Positions 33,641-43,950 of a stretch of DNA of 64,000 nucleotides are shown here, piece after piece. Location of the stretch: the NCBI GenBank assembly GCA_031002005.1, contig CM061918.1, positions 44,676,047 to 44,740,046 of the forward strand, in the 5' to 3' direction. The number at the start of each line of letters is the position of its first letter. The first letter of the stretch is position 1. This DNA comes from Vandiemenella viatica. Taxonomy: Eukaryota > Arthropoda > Insecta > Orthoptera > Morabidae. The notes below the pieces were generated by a model. That model was not told where the DNA came from. It saw only the letters and a program-made list of their open reading frames with translations, and ran no database searches. The position numbers and the translations under genes are program-made.

Positions 33641-34359
33641 GATAGCTAAGTCATTGCCTTCATGTGCGGTCTTAATCTTGTTGAACTGTGCTGTAGAGGT
33701 TCATCATTTCTGCCGTACTGACCGTGTTAATTTGTTGACCTTTCCAGTTCCTCAGTTCTTAATCCTCTCGAGTACCATTTGCATGTCTTGGATTCTCCTA
33801 ATATCTCTTTCCTTCATTACTCACTGTTCTAAACCGTACTTCAATATGGGCACAAACAAAGTCTCACATTCGTGCTTCATAACACTCATCTCACTACTAC
33901 CGCCATCTCCTGCATATTTCATTTACTTCTTTTCTGTTTTTTTTAATTCTCGTGTCACACAATTAAAAAAAACTTCAGCGTTTCCACAACCTTCAGCTGC
34001 TAGCATCCACACACATCATCGTCTTTGCCCCGTGATAGTTCAGGTTTATTATTGTTACTAGTTATTAGCCGCTACTTCGTACGCGTGGACTTAGAATTTT
34101 TTTGCTAGAATTAGATATAGAAAGTTGTAAGCTACGTATAAGGTGTCCCAAAAAACACTGATTCGGGATAAAATGACGGTGAAGCTATTACCACACTATT
34201 CTGCAATTGAACATTCATCATGAAGAGAACAAGTTTGCTACATGTTTGAAAATAACATCGAACGTAGGGGGCGGGGATTAGCTATGGGAGGCAATCTACT
34301 ACAGTTCCTCCTGCAGTTTATTCGTGTTTTAAAATTATGTCATAAAATTACTACCAGTG
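33641..34359. other. Unassigned DNA
   Basis: The open frame 33603-34061 (+) overlaps the end of the LINE and carries no recognisable motif. Confidence 0.35.
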
Positions 34360-34590
34360 AAATAAAGCTTGAGTGACCGATATGACATTACAGTGACTTA
34401 CACACGCTATCCATCTGTCTATCACTGCTCGGTTAATTTTAAAAATTCCGCAACAATATGTGTTGTTTATCCGAAAAAAAAAAAAACATCCTGTGTACTT
34501 CCACAGGATACATAGTATTTCCTTACCAAATTTAATCAGGATCGTAACAGACAGACAGTTACATTTTTAATTTACAATATTAGCACAGAT
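34360..34590. repeat. Dispersed repeat, copy 2 (pair with 4108-4345)
   Basis: Shares 'gagtgaccgatat', 'acttacacacgctatccatc' and 'atagtatttcctta' with the copy at 4108, in the same order. It contains an A-run of 13 and a small perfect inverted pair, 'atcctgtg..cacaggat'. Confidence 0.65.
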
Positions 34591-34984
34591 TTCCGAAAGT
34601 GTAGACCATCGGTGGCGAACCTTTTCAGCAGCCGGGACAAATTTTAAAAATAGAATTTTCAATCGGGCCGCACGTTCTACTTTCTTAGAAAAACATACTT
34701 GAATATTTTTATGGAGGGAAAAAATAATTAAGAATGAAACATACATTTTTAATGAAGTATTAAAAATATAGTTATTTTTATGCGTTGAAGTCGAAAGGAG
34801 TGTTGCTGAGTGTTGTAATGTCTGATGTCACCGTTGGAAGTTAAAATTGATGCATGTAATGATCCAGCTCCGCGGGTTGGCCATCCCTGGTGTAGACAAA
34901 GGTAGCATTTGGTACTTCAACGCATATTTGCACTTCAGATGTGTCACTACATGCGAAAACTTTTTTTTTAACTGCTTTCCGTCT

Positions 34985-35205
34985 TTTAACAGTGAGGTCT
35001 TTTGAGACTGGAAAGGATTGGGGGGGGGGGCAAGGAATGGAAAGTAATTCGCCCATGGCCTTTTGAAGGAAGCATCCCGGCATTTGCCTGGAGTGATTTG
35101 GGAAACCATGGAAAACCCAAATCTAGATGCCGGGACGGGGATTCGAACCGCCGTCCCCCGCATGCGAGGCCAGAACGCTAAGTTACACCACCACACTCGG
35201 TCGGA
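34985..35205 (-). repeat. SINE-A copy, minus strand
   Basis: Minus-strand order: 'gttctggcctcgcatgcggg', 'ggttcgaatccccgtcccgg' (B box), 'gatttgggttttccatggtt', 'caggcaaatgccgggatgct', 'tccttcaaaaggccatgggc' and a shortened tail. A G-run is present at about 35021-35030. Confidence 0.93.
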
Positions 35206-35590
35206 AAAAAAACTATGAATGGTGTGATAAACCCACAGTGTATTGGATATTTATTATTACTGTTATTTACATGCAGTTTCCTCCTTACAACACTGGTTAC
35301 TCTAATCTCAACAATTCGCATATCCAGTTACGGTAACGCAAGGACATACTTTGCCAAGTTACGCCGGACAGTAAAGTTTCAGGATATGAAACGGTTCTGT
35401 GGACTTCACATTATGCTAGAATGTAGGTAAAAAAACTTTGACTTCTAGAACAGATTTAAATTCCAGTTTTTAAATAAGAAGTATTTCAGTAATTTGTCTT
35501 ATGGTTTCAAACTTGCAGGTTACCCTGTAACTGAGTATAAACGAAAACTGGTACCGGGAACCATGTAGACATAATGAATTCCGGATAAGG
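35206..35590. other. Unassigned DNA
   Basis: No feature is recognised. Confidence 0.35.
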
Positions 35591-35660
35591 ACGAGTGGTG
35601 AGAGGACTCAGGTCTTATAAGATCGTCGGTTCGACTCCCAGGCTACCTTTAGCGGTCAAC
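35591..35660 (+). repeat. tRNA-like sequence (SINE head or tRNA pseudogene)
   Basis: 'ggacgagtggtgagaggact' resembles an A box and 'gtcggttcgactcccaggct' a B box, at tRNA-like spacing. The would-be acceptor arms do not pair, so a working tRNA gene is not supported. Confidence 0.35.
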
Positions 35661-35930
35661 TTTTAATGGGCGCCGCTTATGGTAGCTCAGTGGCGGTATC
35701 TATGCTCCACACAGCTCTCTGGCTGGGTTCTCGTACTTCTAAGTAATTCTACGTGTTCAAATATTCATAAATACGAAGCATGCTAAAAAAAATTCGGTCA
35801 CGCTTTGACTACATCTATGAGTTCCGCTTAGCAGTAAATCGTAATCGCAAAGAAAGTTATTACGTAACAGTAGATCAGATACGGACAATGTGAGAAACAA
35901 GCCGAGCAGTACATCTTAACTATTATTATT

Positions 35931-36330
35931 ATTACTCCGCGATTCACTAAAAGTGTGTCGCGGAGGGTGCATTGCACCTATCAGGAAAGGTAATAGTTTG
36001 GAAGGGATATACGGATATGGCAGGAGGCGCCCATGGTCTATTGTGAGGAACCATCCCAGCATTCGCGTGGAGTGATCTGGGAAAACCATGAAAACCCAGA
36101 TCAGGATGGCTGGAGGGATTTATCGAGGGCTACTCCTATCGGATTTCAAGTTTACTCGCGAAATAAATCCTTTCTATTCCATTCCCTAATTGCTAGTGGA
36201 AAAAATGAGTACAGAAATTAATCCGTTCTGGCCCTGATTTCTCTTATTATCGCGGTCATTCGTAGATATGAATGTTGCTGGTAGCAATATTTGTTTGCTG
36301 TCATTCCGAAACAAGTCAGTCGTTTGGTAT
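35931..36330 (-). repeat. LINE family B 3' end with SINE-A-like block, minus strand
   Basis: Minus strand: 'ggaatgacagcaaacaaata' (about 36308), the RT C-terminus around 'TMEWN/GMEWN', 'ctgatctgggttttcatggt', 'acgcgaatgctgggatggtt', 'ataggtgcaatgcaccctcc' and a TAA-repeat tail at about 35931. This repeats the order and spacing at 9640-10040, showing these parts travel together. Confidence 0.75.
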
Positions 36331-36402
36331 TATGCTGTTGTCCCGTTATAGCTAGCTTTCTAAATCCGTCATTAATACACGTGTTGATCGCAGTATTCTC
36401 AC

Positions 36403-36434
<32 letters not shown>
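36403..36434. repeat. Poly-T run (about 31 bp)
   Basis: A homopolymer. Read on the minus strand it is an A-run and could be the tail of a decayed retroposon, but no body was identified. Confidence 0.85.
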
Positions 36435-36435
<1 letters not shown>

Positions 36436-36865
36436 TTTTTAAAGTAAATAGAATTCTTTTCAAATAACGCACGTAACCTTGATTTTGTAATGTTTTCATA
36501 TTTCGGCACCACCTCGTTCCAATGCACAATCAGTACTAATACAAAAGGCTAACCTGGTCACTGTCATCATCGTACCTATACTCTGACGTAACGTTCGCAG
36601 CCTTCATTGTCCAACTAATGGCCAGAGATGTTCCTGCAAAAACTAGGTTATGAGCACTGTTTAATAACACTCGTATTGACTAATCAATTGCAAAGAAATG
36701 AATTGACAGTAAACTAAATTCGTTTGAATCAACATAATAATTATTAGTTGCCTCTTGTTTCCGTTCAATGTATATGTTTTCGTTATATTCTGTGATCACT
36801 GTTACAGTAAGCTAAGCAATATGCGTAAATCTTTATATCGCGATGTATTGAATTTTCTAATGCGT
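36435..36865. other. Unassigned DNA
   Basis: No feature is recognised. Confidence 0.35.
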
Positions 36866-37225
36866 GTCTGATGGAAGCTTCCATTTTACTAAAATGGACA
36901 AAATAAGGAATGAAGTGATTAGATGCACCATAAAAGAGGAACCCCTACAGGAAAGGATAGACAGGACCAGACTGAGAAGGAATGGACATGTAAAGAAGAT
37001 GGAGGTTCAAAGAATTCCAAGAAAAATCCACGAAATTCAGATGCATGGTTAATGACCCAGAGGAAGACCAAAAGATGGATGACTGAAAGAAGTGGAGGAG
37101 TGTGTACGGAAGACAGTAGAGGACTGGAACGAGGTGGTAACAGAGAGGTGGTGGGATGAAAGAAGGAAATAGAGAGGCTTGTGCATGAAGCAGACCCGGC
37201 CAGAGGCTGGAAACTGCTGAGGGTG
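36866..37225 (+). pseudogene. Non-LTR retrotransposon RT C-terminal end (LINE family F)
   Basis: Frame 1 reads 'KMDKIRNEVIRCTIKEEPLQ', 'RTRLRRNGHVKKMEVQRIPR', then after a frameshift 'RGRPKDGWLKEVEECVRKTV' and 'EDWNEVVTERWWDER', ending in a TGA-rich '(gatgat)' stretch. This W-G-H, R-G-R-P, W order is the C-terminal hallmark of RTE/CR1-type LINEs. 5'-truncated, at least two frame changes. Confidence 0.7.
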
Positions 37226-38199
37226 ATGATGATGTTTAGCCTTTCAAATGTTATTATATGGACCCGAATCGCGAAAAAGAAAGACGTAAGAACTGAATAT
37301 TTTGAGTTAAGTTTATCTCGCTATGGAAGAAGTCACATCTGATCCAGTGGATGTATTAACGCGCGTGCGATTGAAGTTTCGATTTTCTAGCGGCCTTTTT
37401 TGCTGAGTTTGTGGTTAGGTCGAAATACAACCTGGACCAGGATGACAACTGTAACGTTTTGCTATAGCGCATGGCACGAGGAATTGCTTTGAGATTTATT
37501 TTATTACAATTGTACTTAGATAAGCAACTAGAATACATTACACCCGTCTTTTTTGACAAGCTTAGATACTAGTCCTCATAATGTAGATTTAAATCTAATA
37601 ATTTTAATTTAAAGTGAAGAAATATTGGATCACTGCAAAAACATAAATTATTTGTTTGATACAGAGCCGCATCTATGGACAGAAAATATCTACATCTAAC
37701 GAATATAAATAAACAAAGCTACTAATAATTAATATACTTATTTAAACGAAATATAACTTTATGGTTGGTTTGAAATGTAAAACATATTGATTCATTACAT
37801 GAACAAAACAAGTAATCTTCATTCGTTGGTGGCTATAAGGGCGTAATCTATGGCTAGAGGGCATAAACATCTCTGGCCACTACTCGGCCGCCGTAGGAGG
37901 CAGTGAACATGACGTCACAGTGTTGCAGACACGGTGATGGTACAACACCAATCTCTTTGTAGTTACAAAATCTCGTGTTCCTTGTCCTGTTACATTGTTT
38001 GAAAGGGGACCTCTCCGTCGTGAGGGTTGTCCTGGTAATGTTTGGGGAAGAGGATCGGAACTTGAAACTGCCGAGTCAACGCAAGCGAAGTGGCGAGGTT
38101 GTCTTGACTATGACGCCTGTGTTAATCTCCTAGACACGGACTCCGGACGCCGGGGCGTTTAGCCACTGGTCGATACTTCCGGTCTCAAGAACCAGTAGC
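37226..38199. other. Unassigned DNA
   Basis: No gene or element is recognised. Confidence 0.35.
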
Positions 38200-38343
38200 T
38201 TACCGAGCTCTGGCGTCGCAATCCAGAGGACGAATATTCGAATCCCCGTTCAGCCATCTAGATTTTGGTTTTCCACGGTTTCCCCATATTAATCCAGACG
38301 AATGCCGGGATGGTTTCTTCAAAAGGCTATGGCCGAATTTCCT
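38200..38343 (+). repeat. SINE-A copy, 3'-truncated
   Basis: Head 'taccgagctctggcgtcgca', B box 'attcgaatccccgttcagcc', 'attttggttttccacggttt', 'gacgaatgccgggatggttt' and 'cttcaaaaggctatggccga'. It stops where the jockey-like RT begins (about 38344). Confidence 0.88.
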
Positions 38344-38861
38344 CCCGCTCTTTACTGGCTGGTACGTCATGGGGTGCAGGTGCCCATGTTCTTCGAGGAG
38401 CAGTCCTTGACTTGGCATTCTCCGCAGCAGAATACTGTTGCTCTCCATGGCTTGGTGGTGCTCATACTGCCAAAGTTGACACCCAGCTTACCGCTGCTAT
38501 GAGAACAGTGAGTGGTGTCATTAGGGCTATCCCAGTATCCTCGCTGCCTGTACTTTCTAACATTCCTCCACCACATTTGAAGAGAAAATCGATATTGCTT
38601 AGAGAATTGGAAGGAGTGGAGGAAAACAACATCATTCATCTGCATGATGACCTTGTTCACCTACCTCGCACACTTTTAAAATCGAGGAGACCTGCCTATA
38701 TGGAAGCAGCAAAGCTCAGAAATAACAACTTGTATGAAGTGTGGAGAAAGGAGTGGGAAGCCAACAGCCCACATAACTGTGGCCCTATAAACCATCCGAC
38801 AACCTGTGTTCCAGGGTTAGACTTGCCTAGGCGTCTTTGGTGTCCATTGAACAGATTTCGC
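38344..38861 (+). pseudogene. Jockey-like LINE reverse transcriptase, 5' piece of a split fragment
   Basis: Reads 'LAGTSWGAGAHVLRGAVLDL', 'AFSAAEYCCSPWLGGAHTAK', 'VDTQLTAAMRTVSGVIRAIP', 'LPVLSNIPPPHLKRKSILLR' and ends 'LPRRLWCPLNRFR' at the target site of the I-like element. It matches the minus-strand copy at 32640-33640. The reading resumes at 49592 with 'LNRFRTGHGVCNATTHKCNL'. The piece is open over about 170 codons, so it was probably not long dead when interrupted. The FADD catalytic core lies upstream and is missing. Confidence 0.85.
38848..38861 (+). repeat. Target-site duplication (left) of the I-like element
   Basis: TGAACAGATTTCGC, repeated exactly at 49592-49605. Confidence 0.9.
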
Positions 38862-39297
38862 CCCGCAGGGGCCTGGTACTCAAGTGCCAGGTACGGGTTT
38901 GGCGAACCCGCGGTGCCCGAGCTGGAAACTTGTGAGCGCCGCAAGTTTCCCACACCGTAAACTCCTACCATGCTTCAACGACCACCGTAGGGCGTGGCGG
39001 TGGAACGTTGTGTGCCTAGGAGAACGGGGATCTTGGCTTCATCGCCCGGATCGCGAGGACGGTAAAAACCTCTATAAAAAACCCCTCAACCTCAAGGTCG
39101 GACACGTGCCGAGGAGGTGGATGGGTGGTGAGGCAAACCACCCGTTAGCGTACAACCTCAGGGGCACCTGCCGCACCCCTGTTGTATTGGGCTTGGTGGC
39201 GTGATGCGGGGGCTCCATGTCACTCGACATTTAGTTCCTCCGAACTCGTGGGATCAAAATTAGAAATAATCCAAATCCCAATCCCTCCTCCTGCGGC

Positions 39298-40768
39298 TTG
39301 GGCAAACCGCAGGGGTTATGTCACTCCAACGCTCAAAAAAAAGGTAGTGGTAAGCGGGCGAGGGTTGAAAGCCCTCCTCCTGAAAATGACAATAGTAACA
39401 GGAAGGATTACATAATTGAGAATGTCTTCATAATCATGGCTAGAAAGGAGGGATCCTTCGAGAAGGTGTCCCCTTTTACATTCAGAAAGGGTTAGAGGGT
39501 CTTGCCGGGACCCTGAAATCAGTAAAGAAGCTGAGGAACGGGACCCTACTTTTGGAAACATCCACCCATAAGCAGGCTGTCCTCCTCCTTAAGTCTGAGA
39601 AGCTCGGGGAGTTCGCAGTAAAGTGCGAACTCCATAAAACTCTAAATTCGAGTAAAGGTGTTATCAGCTGTCGCGACCTAATCGATTTAGAGACCGAGGA
39701 ACTCCTTAAGGAGTGGGCATCTGAACATGTGGTCGAGGTTCGTCAGATAAAGCGAAGGGTAAACGGCAGTCTTGAGAAGACGGCCACCTTCGTCCTGACG
39801 TTCGACACTCCAACGTTGCCCAAAGACATCAAAGCAGGGTATTTAAAACTCAATGTGCGCCCGTATGTACCGGACCCCATGCGCTGCTTCAAGTGCCAGA
39901 GGTTCGGTCATACGACGGCGACCTGCAAGGGCAACCCCACCTGTGGGAAATGCGGAAAGGCTGCACACGAGCCGGGTAGTAGTTGTACCCTCCCACAGGT
40001 GTGTGTAAACTGCTCCGGGTCACATCCAGCCTGGAGCAGGGAGTGTCGAATGTATCTTGAAGAGAAAAAGATACAGGAGGTAAAAACGAAAGAGAGAATT
40101 CCTTACGGCGAAGCGAAGAAGCGGTACAAGGCGCTAGCACCCCCATCTTTGCTACCAGCTTCGCCAAGACTCTTTCAACTCCCGTCAGGAAAGAAAGTGT
40201 TGCTACCCAGACGACAGTTGCGGACATGGGCACAAGTACAACGTGCTCATGTCAATGCAATTGCGGCGCTAATGCCACAAAGGTCATAACACCTAGGACC
40301 TCTGACGTCGGTAGCAGCACTCCTGGAAACCCGATCACTAGCCCAGAAGGTTTAGCAAGTCCACCAGCGAAAGCACAGCCATCTGCTGCAATGACTACAG
40401 CTGTGGGCGCATCTGCAACCGCAGAAACAGCGCCCGTTTCAGAAGTAGCTACCACAGCAGAAGTAGCATCGGCAACGCCATCTGCCGACAGCGGATGGCA
40501 GACAGTGCAAAAGATTCGGGGTCCGAAGTTCAAACATACGGACCCCACTATGTTCATTAAGTCCCCTTCCGCTTCCCCGCCCAGATCTCCAACTGGCGGG
40601 GAAAAGAAGGGGAGAAGGCCTCGGCGGAAGAAAAATCCGCAAGACCACGAGGCCTTCGAACAAAAAATCGTCAAAAGACGAAATTATGCTGGTGGACGGA
40701 CCTGGTCTCGTTCCTCAGCAATCACCGTCGGAGGACCCACCCGAACCGGGGCGGGTGGTTTTAAATAG
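39298..40768 (+). pseudogene. I-like ORF1 (gag-like, CCHC zinc knuckles)
   Basis: RNA-binding structural protein of an I-like LINE. A likely early start region reads 'MARKEGSFEKVSP' (ATG at 39436); a frameshift at about 39470 leads to 'GLAGTLKSVKKLRNGTLLLE' and a long open stretch to 40289. Three knuckles follow: CFKCQRFGHTTATC (about 39885), CGKCGKAAHEPGSSC, and CVNCSGSHPAWSREC, then a basic region 'EEKKIQEVKTKERIPYGEAK'. A second frameshift near 40210 moves into 'MGTSTTCSCQCNC' and an Ala/Thr/Pro-rich tail ending 'RTGAGGFK' at 40768. ORF2 starts 5 bp later. With two frameshifts the protein is broken, but each segment is well preserved. Confidence 0.85.
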
Positions 40769-40773
40769 GTAGG

Positions 40774-42536
40774 ATGGCTCTCATACTTCAGTGGAACGTC
40801 AACGGCTTTCAGGCTCACAAAGAGGAAGTCCAACTCTTAGCACGGTCTAATCCATTGTGTCTCTGTATTCAAGAGACACATTTTAGACCACTACACCAAC
40901 CAGTGCTAAGAGGGTATGACATCTATAGAAAGGACGATACCGAGGGTGATCGAGCGAAGGGAGGAGTGGCTGTGTTTGTTCGGAACACTGTCCACTCCGA
41001 ACCCGTTGCTCTCACCTCCCATCTACAAGCAGTAGCGGTGAAAATACACGGTCCAATCGAACTGACCGTATGCTCTCTCTACCTGCCACCCAGTTTGTCC
41101 GTCGACTACGACGACCTGGTTGGCATCATACGACAACTCACTCGGCCCTTTCTCCTTTTGGGAGATTTCAACGCCCACAGTGCGTTGTGGGGGTTCTACC
41201 ACCGATTGCCCCCGGGGCCGAGTGGTTGGTAGATTGATAGAGCAGGAGGAAATTTGTATCCTGAATACAGGGCAAATGACTCATTTCACCACTGCTTCCG
41301 GATCGTCCTCTGCCATCGACATTTCATTGTGCTCCCCCTCAATCGCGGACTCCGTGCATTGGGAGGTGGATCGCGACCTTCATGGTAGTGACCACTTCCC
41401 AATATGGATGCACGTAGAGTTGGAACGCGGAGGAGGGAATAACCGACGTAAATGGAACGTCAGCAAAGCCGACTGGAAACTTTACCAGCACTCCATTACT
41501 CTCAAGGAGTATAACAGTATTGAGGAGAAGGTGAATCACCTTACACAGGTGATTCACCAGGCAGCTGACGTTTCCATGCCGAAAAGCTCCGGAACGCTGC
41601 GAAGGACGCCCGTACCCTGGTGGAACAACGAATGTCGTTCCGCTATTCAGGGTCGCAGACGGGCGTTGCGTCGCTTTAGGTTGTGCCCAACATCTGACAA
41701 CCTAGCAGCGTTCCGTATAGCCAGAGCTAAGGCGCGTCGAGTTGTTAAGGAGAGCAAGAATAGGTCATGACAGAACTTTGTGAGCACTATAAATCGTTCC
41801 ACACCTTCATCGAAAGTATGGGAGTCTATCCGCCGTATATCTGGAAGGTACTCCCGCCCACCAGTATCTGGATTACTGGATCACGGACGTATAATTACCG
41901 ACGAACGAAGCATAGCGCAGGTGATGGCGGAGAATTTCGCCGCCATCACATCGTCTGCTAACTTTGACCCTCGGTTTCAGCGACGAAGAGTCGCTGCCGA
42001 GAGGCGCCCGCTGTGCTTCGATTGGTCGAATACAGAGGCCTACAACTGCCCATTTACATCTTGTGAGCTGGAGTCAGCACTAAACAGCGCAAACGACACT
42101 GCTCCAGGGCCTGATCTGATCCAGTACCAGATGCTGAGGCATCTTAATAAGGATGCTAAAGAGTACCTTCTAGATATTTTTAACGATATCTGGACCGGAG
42201 GACACTTCCCCGACTCGTGGAAAGAAGCAACATTGATTCCTATTTTAAAGCCTGGAAAGGATAAGTTGTTGCCAGGTAGTTATCGTAGTATTGCCCTGAC
42301 AAGCTGCGTGGGGAATACACTGTAGAGGATGGTAAACCGCCGGCTCGTCTGGTGTCTGGAGTCCCAAAACCTTCTGAGCCGCTTTCAGTGTGGATTCAGG
42401 AAGTTCCGTTCCACCTTGGACAGCTTGATCCTGCTGGAAGCGGCGATACAGGATGCGTTCATCCGCAGCCAACATCTGGTGGGGATATTTTTCGATATTG
42501 AGAAGGCCTACGATACTACTAAGGATTGCAATCCCG
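40774..42536 (+). pseudogene. I-like ORF2, part 1: AP endonuclease and RT fingers/palm
   Basis: Starts MALILQWNVNGFQAHKEEVQ, the typical first strand of an APE-type endonuclease (catalytic Asn), with 'CIQETHF' (Glu), 'LLLGDFNAHSALWG' (Asp, Asn, His) and 'GSDHFPIW' (final His). A frameshift at about 41195 and another at about 41765 divide it. Then come 'SSKVWESIRRISGRY', the RT motif 'APGPDLIQYQMLRHL', 'SWKEATLIPILKPGKD', 'SYRSIALTS', a TAG stop at 42323, 'SRFQCGFRKFRSTLDSL' and motif A 'GIFFDIEKAYDTT' (catalytic Asp). The frame is lost in the AT-rich insert just after motif A. Confidence 0.88.
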
Positions 42537-43950
42537 CAGTGTTTTCAATCCCGCGGGATCCGCGCGGGATTTGCGCCAATCCCGCGGGATCCGTGCGGGA
42601 TTGGTACAAACAGTTTTTTAAAGCATATATTTAAACATAATTACTTAAAACGTTATTAAAATAAATAATAATTAAATTAATAAATAATTTTTAATGTTAA
42701 ATGATAAAAATTAACAGTTAACAATATTTTGATTGGTAAAATGACATTAAAAATTTTAGCTTGTCTTAAGTGTATTTCGAGGTTTTACATTTTTGTTTAT
42801 TAATATAAACCAATTTTTAAATAAATAATAAAAATGGAAATTATTGAGTCTTAGGTCATATTATGTGTCTTACAATACATTACATAAGTTTAAAAATATG
42901 GTTTGCTTAACGGCCAAGATACTAGAATTTTTTTTTTTAATTCCAAATAAACGTTCCATAACACCGAGAAAAGCATTCCATTTCACAATGTGAAGTGAAT
43001 ATACTCTGTAAAGTGTAGACTTGGCTCAGAACAAGATCTCATAACTTTTTGTCACTGCACAAGCACGAGATTTGGCTTTTTTTTGCGTGATTCATTATTA
43101 TATCTAGTGATTCCTTGATTGATATTACAGTTGATTCAATATTATTAAAAGAAACTACTCACCAACACGTAAACTGTCAACTATTTCAGATTTACTTATG
43201 TGGCGTAACGACGTTTTTAGAGTGGAAATTATTATTTTTTAGTAAGAAAGGAGACTTTCTCGGCGAATGATTGCAGTGAAGTCCTCATAGGTTGTATCTC
43301 GGGATTTCATTGCAAACACACGAAATTACACACGTGAGGAAGACGGCGGAGACAGCCGTCTAAGTATGGTGTTCCTACAACACAATTCGTCGATACACCC
43401 ATGAAAATTTCGTTATAACTTTTTTTACCTTTAGTCGAAATAATAACAAGGAGAAGAGGGATTAATCGAAAGCCTGAGTGACACATGTAAGCAGATGGCA
43501 TTTTTTTTTCAAAGAAACGCATTGAAGCAGCGGCCAAAACAATAAGTCAAAGGATATACAATTTCCTTTTGATAGCTGTTAAATAAATAGGTACGCGACC
43601 GTTAAAATTACGATAACATTAGTTTCATATCAAAGAATAATCAAATTTTCAGCCGCAAATTAGGAAGTTGTCACAATTACTTTATCTGCAAATACATAAA
43701 ATGGGAATATTGTATTCAGATAACGTGTGCGACACTTAAAAAATAATTATATAGTTAGAAAATCTTACTAAATACGCACCATAACTCAAATTACAAATAT
43801 GTGTACCCGAAACAGTTTTGATGAATACGTAAAAGTGTATTTATTTACTTACAAATGACGAAGGTTAACAAAAACAAACGCTTGTTCACATGAGTCAAAT
43901 GCTAACTGCTCTGGTACAGGCAAACAGTGCAAAACATCCGATAGAGATCG
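42537..43950. mobile_element. Unidentified AT-rich insertion within the I-like reverse transcriptase
   Basis: RT sequence stops after motif A (about 42525) and resumes at about 43950 with 'GAVSVTLFAIAIN', just downstream of the expected motif B glycine region. The left end has CAGTGTTTTCAATCC (hAT-like start) and two repeats of 'aatcccgcgggatccg(c/t)gcggg', a GC-rich palindromic motif in otherwise AT-rich DNA. No matching right inverted repeat or target duplication was found, so the boundaries are approximate, and some RT sequence (motif B) was lost or has decayed. A foldback-like arm lies inside at 43275-43430. No coding sequence recognised. Confidence 0.6.
43275..43430. repeat. Foldback family arm, related to 3559-3800
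   Basis: 'ggaagacggcggagacagcc', 'gtgttcctacaacacaattc' and 'acacccatgaaaatttcgtt' match the right arm of the hairpin at 3559-3800. The left part 'agtgaagtcctcataggttg' resembles the opposite arm, suggesting a decayed full copy. Confidence 0.6.

Noticed and set aside
33603..34061. 152-codon open frame on the plus strand
   Set aside because: Partly antisense to the jockey-like LINE, unusual composition, and no recognisable domain or start context.
35591..35660. tRNA gene with a TAT-type anticodon
   Set aside because: A- and B-box-like sequences are present but acceptor and other stems do not pair; at most a tRNA-derived fragment.
38265..38960. A single 231-codon gene
   Set aside because: The frame runs from a SINE through a LINE RT fragment into the 5' UTR of the I-like element; it is a fusion by chance, not a gene.
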